Assembly (NCBI RefSeq): GCF_030812785.1
Contig: NZ_JAUSTJ010000002.1
Coordinates: 1,116,001-1,180,000 of the forward strand
Source: Sphingomonas kyeonggiensis
Lineage (GTDB): Bacteria; Pseudomonadota; Alphaproteobacteria; Sphingomonadales; Sphingomonadaceae
DNA length: 64,000 bases
Direction: 5' to 3'
The position numbers and the translations under genes are program-made. Below the pieces are notes generated by a model. That model did no database searches, had not been told where the DNA came from, and saw only the letters and a list, made by a program, of their open reading frames with translations. Below are positions 55,395-63,197 of the stretch, one piece after another; position 1 is the stretch's first letter; each line of letters begins with the position of its first letter.

Positions 55395-55876
55395 GGCCGC
55401 GGGATCAGCTGCTCGCCCCCGAGCCAGATCTCGCGCAGTGGCGTGGCGCCGGCGCCCTCGAGCAGCATGTCGCCGATCGGCGGCTCGGGGAGGTGCGTGA
55501 CATCCCAGCCACCGCCATCGCGTGGCGTGAGGGTGACGGCCTCCGAAAGTTCGAACTCCACCTTCAGATCCCAGCTGTTCGCATCGAGGATGTGCGCTTC
55601 GAACTTCACGGCCTCGTCGCCGCGCTGGAAGTTGAGCAGGAGATCTGCCTGGGCTTCGCGCAGCCAGAGGAGCACCGGCACCATGATCGCGTCAGGCGAG
55701 CTGGTGAGGCCCTCGAGCAGGATATTCGCCCGATATCGCCACTCATAGCCGAGCGCGGTGGTGAGGCGCGTGACGACCCGGCCCTTGTCCGCCCAGATCA
55801 TCAGGCGATCCGGGTTCTGCGCCAGCTCCGAGTTGGCGGCGACGATCGCCGCGCGGCATGCATCGAGCTTGTTCAT
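55391..55876 (-). CDS. Tail completion protein R
   Basis: 161 residues. MNKLDACRAAIVAANSELAQNPDRL and YRANILLEGLTSSPDAIMVPVLLWLREAQ match P2 gpR. Start overlaps the Rz1 stop. Confidence 0.9.
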   Translation of the reverse strand: MNKLDACRAAIVAANSELAQNPDRLMIWADKGRVVTRLTTALGYEWRYRANILLEGLTSSPDAIMVPVLLWLREAQADLLLNFQRGDEAVKFEAHILDANSWDLKVEFELSEAVTLTPRDGGGWDVTHLPEPPIGDMLLEGAGATPLREIWLGGEQLIPRP

Positions 55877-56196
55877 GGCGCCGGCGCCTTCGGGCAATCG
55901 GCGCGAAGAGGCTGGCCCTGGGACGCGAGCACCTTGCACTGCAGCGCGACATAGTCGAGCCGCATCCTGCCGGCGACGTCGTAGAGATCGTAGAAGCCGC
56001 CGATCGCCGTGATGCCGTCCATGGTCCCGTCAGCCAGGCGGCGCGGCCGCGGGAGCAGCGCCGGCGGCTGCAGGTCCGATGCCGGGATCCTCGCCATTGG
56101 CTGCGGCGGCGGCGTGGTCAAGCGCCCGCACCCCGTCAGCATCGATGCAGACATTGCGATACACAGGGCGATCGACCGTGATGCGTTCGATTTCAT
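55873..56196 (-). CDS. Rz1-like outer membrane spanin
   Basis: 107 residues. Lipobox LTGC with Cys23 and a proline-rich segment (TTPPPQPMA) after it. Mostly out of frame within and beyond the Rz gene, the classical nested spanin layout. Longer than a typical Rz1. Confidence 0.75.
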   Translation of the reverse strand: MKSNASRSIALCIAMSASMLTGCGRLTTPPPQPMARIPASDLQPPALLPRPRRLADGTMDGITAIGGFYDLYDVAGRMRLDYVALQCKVLASQGQPLRADCPKAPAP

Positions 56197-56425
56197 GGCG
56201 AACCTCCGTCATGGTGTTGGTCCGTTGGGCCTCGGCCTGGACGGCGCCGGCGCCGACCTGGTCGACGCGCTGCTCGCGCGCTGCGCGTTCTTCCGCGACG
56301 GCGCGGGTGGCAGTTGCCTGCTTGCCCTGCTCGATGGCCTGGCCATCGCCGCGGCCGACGACATAGGCGCCGGCGAGCAGCGCGATCGCGGCCAGGCCGC
56401 CGCCGAGAACCGCCCAGGGGTTCAT
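56030..56425 (-). CDS. Rz-like inner membrane spanin
   Basis: 131 residues. One helix (AVLGGGLAAIALLAGAYVVG) and a charged helical periplasmic part (EERAAREQRVDQVGAG). Overlaps the Rz1 frame by 167 bases. Fuses inner and outer membranes in lysis. ATG overlaps the amidase stop. Confidence 0.75.
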   Translation of the reverse strand: MNPWAVLGGGLAAIALLAGAYVVGRGDGQAIEQGKQATATRAVAEERAAREQRVDQVGAGAVQAEAQRTNTMTEVRHEIERITVDRPVYRNVCIDADGVRALDHAAAAANGEDPGIGPAAAGAAPAAAPPG

Positions 56426-56876
56426 GCCGCCAAGCCGATCGACGCCAGCCATTTGGCGACGTCGAAGCTGGGGCAGGCCTTCGCGACGCCCGGCCAATCG
56501 CGATGACCGCGGATTCGTGCGCGCGGGAATTGGCGACGGAGATCCTTGACCAGGCGCGCCATCGCCTCCTTTTGGGCCGCCGTCCGGGTGTCCTTCGGCG
56601 CGCCGCCAGCGTTCAGCGTCGCGGTGCCACCGACATAGCTGATGCCCAGATTGCCGGTGTTGCGGTTACCGACATGCGCACCCTTCTGATCGTGGCGCAG
56701 CGTTGGCACGACGTCGCCGTCCAGCTCGATCACATAGTGGTAGCTGGCCTGCCCGAAGCGCTCGACGTCCCAGCGGGTCACCTCGGCCGCGGAATTGTCG
56801 CGGCCCTCAGGCGTCGCGGGCAGTGGATCGTGATGTCCGTGATCCGGTTCGGGTCCATCCAGGCGGGCGAGCCCAT
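56422..56876 (-). CDS. Endolysin (N-acetylmuramoyl-L-alanine amidase), frameshifted
   Basis: Amidase_2 family. From ATG 56876, two bases past the holin stop, the frame reads RITDITIHC and then goes out of frame near a C run (56820-56818); a -1 shift restores PATPEGRDNSAAEVTRWD, continuing through YHYVIELDG to GHRDWPGVAKACPSFD. Zinc ligands: His in TIHC (before the shift), His and Cys after. Without the shift translation from 56781 gives 119 residues lacking the first ligand. Real mutation, slip site or assembly error cannot be told apart. Confidence 0.75.
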
Positions 56877-56878
56877 GG

Positions 56879-57217
56879 TCATTCTCCTTTCGGAAGGTAG
56901 CGATCGCGGATGATGCCGGGGACGCCGGCCACGACGTCGACGGCCGAAGCGATGAAGCGGGGCGTGGCCTTGAACGCGATCATGCCGATCGTGAACTTGA
57001 CGCCGTCCATCACGAATGGATCGAGGCCGTGCCAGATCGCGCCGACCATGCGCGCGGCGTAGAAGCTGACCACGGTGCCGACCGCGAGCTGCAGGAAGCG
57101 CTGGCCCCAGGTGAGGCCGCGCTCAAAGGCGAGGGTGACGGTGGCGCCGATCGCGCCAGGCACCAGGCCGGCGAGCAGGGTGCCGGCGGCATCGAGGAGG
57201 GCAGGGAGCTTTTGCAT
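56879..57217 (-). CDS. Putative holin
   Basis: 112 residues with three hydrophobic segments (LLAGLVPGAIGATVTLA; FLQLAVGTVVSFYAARMVGAI; FTIGMIAFKATPRFI). In the P2 gene Y position before the endolysin. Would form pores for lysis. Confidence 0.75.
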   Translation of the reverse strand: MQKLPALLDAAGTLLAGLVPGAIGATVTLAFERGLTWGQRFLQLAVGTVVSFYAARMVGAIWHGLDPFVMDGVKFTIGMIAFKATPRFIASAVDVVAGVPGIIRDRYLPKGE

Positions 57218-57433
57218 CTACAGGTCCCAGAGCTGGACGAGCTCGGCGGTGGCCGGCGCGGAGACGTTGTCGGGAATGGTGACCTCGAGCCCTTCGGGCA
57301 GGGCGGACGCGAGATCGGCGAGGCCGGGATTGGCGGCGAGGGTGCGTTCGACCGCCTCGGGACCGCCGCCGGTGGCGCGCCAGACCAGCGCGTCGAGGGT
57401 TTCGCCGGCGAAGGCGGGAGGCGAGAGGCTCAT
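57218..57433 (-). CDS. Tail protein X
   Basis: 71 residues. GETLDALVWRATGGGPEAVERTLAANPGLADL and IPDN match the LysM-like P2 gpX. ATGA overlap with L. Confidence 0.92.
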   Translation of the reverse strand: MSLSPPAFAGETLDALVWRATGGGPEAVERTLAANPGLADLASALPEGLEVTIPDNVSAPATAELVQLWDL

Positions 57434-57894
57434 ATCAGCGTGGCCCGGTTGCGCGTGCGGCCGCGGATCCTGCGAATCGCCGCGGTAGCGTTCCGCCGAT
57501 GCTCGACGGCGGAGGTAGCGCGGATCTCGTTGCGCTGGCGGCCCGCGTCGGTTGCCGAGATATCGTTGGACGTGTCGGCAAGATCCGCGCCGGCAAGCGC
57601 GAACACCGCGCGCCGATAAAGCGTGACCAGTTCGCTCTCGCCGGCGAAGGTCGGCGCGTCGACCAGCTCGAGCGACGAGGCGCCGGCGGCTTCCTTCAGT
57701 TCGCGCCAGCTGGCGAGCTCGCGCGTTGCCTCGATCATGCCTGCGACCAGGGCATCCTGGATTCTGGCGGTTGTGAGGTCGCTTGGCACGCGGATTCCGG
57801 CCTTGAACGCGTTCAGGGACAGGCTCGGCCACCAGCCGTCGCCGGCGACGATCGTGTCCGGAGCAGCAGGTGGGTTGGCGACGAAGCCGGTCAT
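57430..57894 (-). CDS. Head completion protein L
   Basis: 154 residues. WWPSLSLNAFKAGIRVPSDLTTARIQDALVAGMIEA is P2 gpL. It closes the capsid after packaging. In conserved order after M. Confidence 0.92.
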   Translation of the reverse strand: MTGFVANPPAAPDTIVAGDGWWPSLSLNAFKAGIRVPSDLTTARIQDALVAGMIEATRELASWRELKEAAGASSLELVDAPTFAGESELVTLYRRAVFALAGADLADTSNDISATDAGRQRNEIRATSAVEHRRNATAAIRRIRGRTRNRATLI

Positions 57895-58038
57895 CGGGAT
57901 CCTCGAGGCGGCCGCGGTTTACGGGGGGTGAGGCGCGCGCGGGCGGGGCGATGGCCGAAGGCCGGTCCCAATCCGTTCGTTCCGCCCCCCGAGCGCCGCG
58001 GGGCGAGCTGGTGAGACGCCGGCGCGCCGGCGGGAATG

Positions 58039-58182
58039 TCAGTTGCCCTTGCGCGGGGCGCGCGGCGTGGCCGGGAGCAGATGATCGTGGGGGCGCGATG
58101 CCGTGACGCGGTGGCAGGCGTAGAGGCCGCCGAAGATCACCAGCAGGGCAAGGAGCGAAGTGAGGATGACGAGCCAGTCCAT
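58039..58182 (-). CDS. Small membrane peptide between M and L
   Basis: 47 residues. DWLVILTSLLALLVIFGGLYACHRV is one membrane helix. Its ATG is one base past the M stop (TGACATG), supporting coupling. Not a P2 core gene; function unknown. The following 144 bases to L hold nothing clear. Confidence 0.5.
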   Translation of the reverse strand: MDWLVILTSLLALLVIFGGLYACHRVTASRPHDHLLPATPRAPRKGN

Positions 58183-58183
58183 G

Positions 58184-58921
58184 TCAGCTCTCCGGCACGG
58201 CGAGCTTCTTCAGCTCGCGCTCGAGGCGGGCGATGTCCTTCTGCACGCCCACGGTGGAGTTCTTGGCGAGGGCCTTGCGGAGGTACTCCAGGCCTGACGC
58301 CATGCCGGCCTTGCGGGCGCCCGCGGGCCCATCGGCCGCGGGATCCATGGCTTCCGCCTGCTCGGCGACGAGCAGGCCGATCTCCTTCAGCAGCTTGGCC
58401 CGTGCCTGGTCGGGCATGTCCTCGTCCGCGGTCAGCTCCTCGATCGAGAAGAGCAGCTCGAGCGGGAAGGCTTCGCCGATCTTTCGCGCTTTCGCGGCTG
58501 CGTCGGCCGCCGTATCGACCATGAACGTGCCTGCGGTGCTCTCGAACCGCGAGGGCATATCGAGGTGGTGCCGCAGGACGTAGCCGCCCAGCCTAAGCGC
58601 GGCGTCCCAGTCGCCGATATCGAACGACCATATCATTACCTGGACGAGCACATCGTCGGCGGCGCCCGTGTCCGCGCCGAGCACGCCCAGGACCCAATCG
58701 GCATAGCCCGGGACCAGTTCGCGCTTCAGCTCGATCTTGCGGTCGATCGACTGGATCTCGCTCAGGCGGCGGAGATCCACTCCCAGACGCGCCCGCTGCA
58801 GCTCGTATTCGGACGCTGCGGCGGTGACGCGCGCTTCCGCGCCGTTGCGAGGCGTGGAGGCCTCCACAGCGGCACGGGCTGCCATTTGCCGGGCATAGTG
58901 GCGCTGGGCAGGGGTGATCAT
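58184..58921 (-). CDS. Terminase small subunit / endonuclease M
   Basis: 245 residues. TPAQRHYARQMAARAAVE at the start and DRKIELKRELVPGYADWVLGV, VMIWSFDIGDWDAALRLGGYVL are P2 gpM. Cuts cos sites with P. Confidence 0.92.
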   Translation of the reverse strand: MITPAQRHYARQMAARAAVEASTPRNGAEARVTAAASEYELQRARLGVDLRRLSEIQSIDRKIELKRELVPGYADWVLGVLGADTGAADDVLVQVMIWSFDIGDWDAALRLGGYVLRHHLDMPSRFESTAGTFMVDTAADAAAKARKIGEAFPLELLFSIEELTADEDMPDQARAKLLKEIGLLVAEQAEAMDPAADGPAGARKAGMASGLEYLRKALAKNSTVGVQKDIARLERELKKLAVPES

Positions 58922-58929
58922 CGCCGGCC

Positions 58930-59955
58930 TCAGCCTTCGTCGATGTCGATCAGCTCGATATTCTCGAGCAGGATGGCCTGTTCGTAATCCTCGATCACGA
59001 AGCCTTCGTTCGACGAGGAATAGTCGGCGACGCGATCATATTCCGGCTCGTCCTTGATCAGCCGGCGGCGCTTCTCGTCCTGGTAGTAGATCGAGAGGTT
59101 CTTGAGCGGGGTGAGAAAGACTGAAGCTTCCGGGAAGTACGGCACGACGCCGGCCTGTTCACCCCCCAGGCGGCGGGTGGACAGGATGATGTCGCGCGCG
59201 ACCTGTTCGGTCGGCTTCTCGTCCTGGTTGACAAGGCGGAAATACTTGTCGTGGAGTAGGTTCGAGCCGCAGATGGCGACCATGTCGGTGCGGTTGCGCT
59301 GCCAGCTGGGAAGCAGGCTGTGCTTCGCGTCCATGACCAGGGCATCCAGCGTCTTGTAGTCGCCGCCCTGGCCGATGCGGATCTTGTTCGAACCCTCGAC
59401 GCCTTCCGACATAACCCGGGCCGCGTTGTTGGTGCGCATGTCCTGGAGCCAACCGATGTTGACGTCCTGGAGCAGTGGATTGGCGGCGCGATCCGTGGCG
59501 GCGGCCGCGCTGGTGCCGTTCCACCCGATCATGATGCGATCGAGCGCGGCGCGCTCCATGAAGGCGCCCTGCAGCAGCGTCTGGAACTCGGGGAACTTCG
59601 CCCAGGCGTCGAGCAGCGCGTAGGAGATGAAGGTGTCGAAATTGGTCTGCTTCAGCTCATAGCCGGTGGGCGAGGTGCCCTGCGGGCTGCGCGGATTGCG
59701 GCGATTGCCGCCGGCGGTGTCCGTGCGGCCAGCGATCGTCGAGTTGACGCCCAGGCCGACCTTCTCACCCTTCAGCTCGGGCACGCCAATGATGTTGATC
59801 ATCGACAGGAAGGCGCTCGATTCCTGGGTCTTCACCTCGAGCGTCTGCTGCACCGAGGGATCGACGTTGAACTTCGAGCGGATGTCGACGCCGGGGTTCA
59901 GCTGCTCGACGCGAGCGAGATAGGTGTTGAAGGCAAGGCGGGTTTCGGTGCGCAT
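58930..59955 (-). CDS. Major capsid protein N
   Basis: 341 residues. MRTETRLAFNTYLARVEQLNPG and SVQQTLEVKTQESSAFLSMINIIGVPELKGEK are P2 gpN. Forms the T=7 shell; the N-terminus is trimmed by O. Confidence 0.95.
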   Translation of the reverse strand: MRTETRLAFNTYLARVEQLNPGVDIRSKFNVDPSVQQTLEVKTQESSAFLSMINIIGVPELKGEKVGLGVNSTIAGRTDTAGGNRRNPRSPQGTSPTGYELKQTNFDTFISYALLDAWAKFPEFQTLLQGAFMERAALDRIMIGWNGTSAAAATDRAANPLLQDVNIGWLQDMRTNNAARVMSEGVEGSNKIRIGQGGDYKTLDALVMDAKHSLLPSWQRNRTDMVAICGSNLLHDKYFRLVNQDEKPTEQVARDIILSTRRLGGEQAGVVPYFPEASVFLTPLKNLSIYYQDEKRRRLIKDEPEYDRVADYSSSNEGFVIEDYEQAILLENIELIDIDEG

Positions 59956-59990
59956 CGGGAGGGAACTCCGGTCAGATCAGCGGGGGAGGG

Positions 59991-60836
59991 TCAGAAATCG
60001 GCCTGCGGGCCAGTGCCGCCGCCGCCGGTGGAGAAGGTCCGTCGCGGGCCGCCGGCATCGGTGTTGCCCAGCTTGGTCTTGAGCTCGGCGTGGCCGGTCT
60101 CGATCGCGGTGAGGCGGGTGCCGAAGCCATCGACCGAGGCGCTGAGCTTCTCGACCGCGCCCGCGAACTTGCCCAGCTCGGTGAAGAGGACAGACATGTT
60201 GTCGTTGGCTGGCGCGGGGGCCGGGGTGGGGGCGGGCGTCGGCGTCGGGGTCTGCTCCTCGGGCGTCTTGCTGAAGCTCTTCAGGAATGCCGTGAAGCTC
60301 TTGGCGAGGGTGGTAACCTCGCTATCCGGCGCCGGCGGCTCGGGCGCTTCGAAGGCGAGGTTGGTCTCGTGAGCGGCCGAGAGGGCGTTGCCGCTGACCT
60401 TGGCGCTGAACGCCAGGCGCTCCGTGCCGAGCGAGGCCGGCGTATCGGTCATCGCCATGCCGACCAGCCCGGCTTTGCCGGTGCCGGCATAGTTGGGCGC
60501 GATCTCGACGCTGGTGAACACCTTCTGGTCGGCCGAGTTCACCTTCACGGCCTGGTCGTTGACCTCGAAGCGCGCATACAGGCTGCGCAGCTTCTTGGGC
60601 TTGCCGTCGATCTGCAGCTCGTCGTCCTGGCTGCGCAGCTCGATCACGTCGCCATAGGCGTTGAACGGCGGCTCGGGGCTGAAGCCCGGGATATGCTCGA
60701 GGTTGATCCGCGGCGTGTAGGTGGCGGTGTTGAAGTTGCCGACCATCTGATCGATCCAGGCGCGCTCGATCGTGCGGCCATCGACGGTGGGGCCCTCGAC
60801 AGCGACGCGGAAGAACTTGGTCTTGATCTTTGCCAT
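59991..60836 (-). CDS. Capsid scaffold and protease O
   Basis: 281 residues. The serine protease triad of P2 gpO is present: Asp19 (PTVDGR), His48 (NLEHIPGF), Ser109 (FTSVEIAP). A proline-rich linker (TPTPTPAPTPAPAPA) leads to the scaffold helix. ATG at 60836 gives the family start. Confidence 0.93.
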   Translation of the reverse strand: MAKIKTKFFRVAVEGPTVDGRTIERAWIDQMVGNFNTATYTPRINLEHIPGFSPEPPFNAYGDVIELRSQDDELQIDGKPKKLRSLYARFEVNDQAVKVNSADQKVFTSVEIAPNYAGTGKAGLVGMAMTDTPASLGTERLAFSAKVSGNALSAAHETNLAFEAPEPPAPDSEVTTLAKSFTAFLKSFSKTPEEQTPTPTPAPTPAPAPANDNMSVLFTELGKFAGAVEKLSASVDGFGTRLTAIETGHAELKTKLGNTDAGGPRRTFSTGGGGTGPQADF

Positions 60837-60982
60837 GGCGGGCACGCGCTCCAAAAGGGGTGGCGACCGGATCTTCGGAGAGGAGAGGTCAGCCGATCCG
60901 GTCGCCAGGATTGGACCGGCTAAGGGGGCACCGATCCTTCGCGGGAAGAGGCGCGGGGAGGGGAATTTTCGCAACGAGGGGC

Positions 60983-61007
60983 TGTTGTAAGCGCCCCGGT
61001 TACAACA
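60983..61007. promoter_or_regulatory. Ogr-type late promoter dyad C
   Basis: TGTTGTAA (60983-60990), nine bases, TTACAACA (61000-61007). In the gap between O (minus) and P (plus). TAGCGT lies 32 bases past it on the plus strand as a possible -10 for P-Q. Confidence 0.75.
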
Positions 61008-61052
61008 GCGGCACCGGTGGCGCGGCGGCGCGCCCGGCTAGCGTCGGCCCCG

Positions 61053-63197
61053 ATGACCGGGACGATCCCCTTCGATGCCCGCCGGCGGGCAAAGCACCTC
61101 TATTGGGCCTGCCACACGCTGGAGCAGGTGGCCGAGGTGCTGGACGTCAGCGCGGCGACGGTACGCAGCTGGAAGGCGCGGGACGCCAAGGCCGGCGCGG
61201 ATTGGGACAAGGCGTCGCCGCTCGAGCGCATGGAGGGCGTTACCGAGGCGGTCTACTGCGCGAAGGTGCTGAAGGAGCACAAGAACGGATCGGACTATAA
61301 GGAGATCGACCTGCTCGGCCGCCAGGCGGAGCGTTTCGCCCGGGTGCGCCGCTATGAGGCGCCGGGCGGGCATGAGGGCGACCTCAATCCCAATATCGAG
61401 GCGCGCAACGCCGGGCCGAAGAAGCGGCAACGCAAGAATCACCTGACGGCCGAGCAGATCGCCGCGGTGATCGACGCTTTCGAGAACGACTTGTTCGAAT
61501 ATCAGCTGGCCTGGCGCGGCCCGCGGACGAAGGGCGAGCTGCTCGCGTCGACCACGCGGTTCATCCTGAAAAGCCGGCAGATCGGCGCGACCTTCTATTT
61601 CGCCCGCGAAGCATTCATCCGGCTGCTCGAGACCGGCAACAACCAGATCTTCATCTCGGCGAGCCGCGCCCAGGCGAACAATTTCCGCCAGTACATCGTC
61701 GACTTCGTCCTTTCGGTCACCGGCGTGAAGCTGACCGGCGATCCGATCGTGATGGACCTGGACGAAGTGAAGGGGCCGCTGGGTGAATCGCCGAAGCTCT
61801 ACTTCCTGGGTACCAATTACCGGACCGCGCAGAGCTATCACGGCGACGTCTATGTCGACGAGTGCTTCTGGATCTACGGGTTCGAGCAGATCGACGACGT
61901 CGCATCGGGCATGGCGAGCCAGGCGCGCTACCGGATCACCTATTTCTCGACGCCGTCGACGATCGCGCACGAGGCGTATCGTGCCTGGTCGGGCGAGCGC
62001 TACAACGAGGATCGGCCGAAGAGCGAGAGGGCGGACTTCAAGTTCAGCGACGAGGAGCTGCGCAAGGGCGTGCTCGGCGCCGACGGGGTGTGGCGCCAGC
62101 GGGTGACGATCGTCGACGCGGAGGCCGGCGGCTGCGACCTGTTCGACGTCGACCGGCTGAAGCGCCGCTATGCGCCGGACGTCTTCGACAACCTGTTCAT
62201 GTGCAAGTTCGTCGACGACAGTGACAGCATGTTCCCATTCGCGTTGATGCGCCGGGCGATGGTCGACAGCTGGGAGACCTGGAAGAAGGATTTCGATCCA
62301 TATGCGCTGCGCCCCTATGGCGATCGTGAGGTGTGGATCGGGTACGACCCCGCGGAGAGCGCTGCCGGCGACGACGCGGCGCTGGTGATCGTGGCGCCGC
62401 CGTTGGTGGCCGGCGGCAAGTTCCGGGTCCTGGAGAAGTTCCGCCTCAAGGGCCGCGACTTCCAGGAGCAGGCGGCGAAGATCATCGAACAGCTCGATCG
62501 CTACAATGTCGGTTATATCGGCATCGACAGCACCGGCGCCGGCGCCAGCGTGTGGAAGCTGGTGAAGGCGCGCTTCCCGCTCGCGAAGCGGATCGACTAC
62601 AACGTCGCGGTCAAGACCGAGATGGTGCTCAAGGCGAAGAACGTCTTCATGGCGGGCCGCATCGAGTTCGACAGCGGCGCCCAGGACATCGCCAACAGCT
62701 TCATGGCGATCCGCGCCGAGCTGACGCCCAGCCAGCGCCAGGTGACCTACAAGGCGAGCCGCGCCGGCGACACCGGCCATGCGGACCTCGCCTGGGCGAT
62801 CATGCACGTCCTCCACAACGAACCGCTCGACCCGGCCAACCTGGGCAAGCGCAAATCCCGAGTAAGGATCTCCGGAAATGGCAGAGAAGAACCAGGTGCC
62901 CGCGGTGGTCGCGGGCGCGAGCAGCAGCACCGCGATCGCCGCGACGCAGACGGGTGGCGGCGCCGGCAAGGCGCGGATCTTCCGCTTCGGCGATCCGGAG
63001 CCGGTGCTCGATCGCCGGGAGTTCCTGGGGTACGCCGAGTGCTGGCAGAACGGGCGCTGGTACGAGCCACCGGTGCCGATGAGGGGGCTGGCGCGCTGCT
63101 ACGACATGTCGCCGCACCACCGCAGCGCCATCATCTTCAAGCGCAACCAGCTGCTGCGCCACTTCGTGCCGCTGGACCGCTTCGGAAATCCGGTTGA
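61053..63197 (+). CDS. Terminase large subunit P
   Basis: 714 residues if read to the first stop. Walker A-like SRQIGATF, Walker B VYVDECFW, and the nuclease-domain IGYDPAESAAGDDAA and GIDSTGAGASVW. The genuine product probably ends near GKRKSRVRIS (about 62,870); beyond that the frame lies within the portal gene and reads as an arginine-rich shadow. Lost stop or a small indel suspected. ATG at 61053 preferred; a GTG at 61017 adds 12 residues. Confidence 0.88.
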   Translation: MTGTIPFDARRRAKHLYWACHTLEQVAEVLDVSAATVRSWKARDAKAGADWDKASPLERMEGVTEAVYCAKVLKEHKNGSDYKEIDLLGRQAERFARVRRYEAPGGHEGDLNPNIEARNAGPKKRQRKNHLTAEQIAAVIDAFENDLFEYQLAWRGPRTKGELLASTTRFILKSRQIGATFYFAREAFIRLLETGNNQIFISASRAQANNFRQYIVDFVLSVTGVKLTGDPIVMDLDEVKGPLGESPKLYFLGTNYRTAQSYHGDVYVDECFWIYGFEQIDDVASGMASQARYRITYFSTPSTIAHEAYRAWSGERYNEDRPKSERADFKFSDEELRKGVLGADGVWRQRVTIVDAEAGGCDLFDVDRLKRRYAPDVFDNLFMCKFVDDSDSMFPFALMRRAMVDSWETWKKDFDPYALRPYGDREVWIGYDPAESAAGDDAALVIVAPPLVAGGKFRVLEKFRLKGRDFQEQAAKIIEQLDRYNVGYIGIDSTGAGASVWKLVKARFPLAKRIDYNVAVKTEMVLKAKNVFMAGRIEFDSGAQDIANSFMAIRAELTPSQRQVTYKASRAGDTGHADLAWAIMHVLHNEPLDPANLGKRKSRVRISGNGREEPGARGGRGREQQHRDRRDADGWRRRQGADLPLRRSGAGARSPGVPGVRRVLAERALVRATGADEGAGALLRHVAAPPQRHHLQAQPAAAPLRAAGPLRKSG

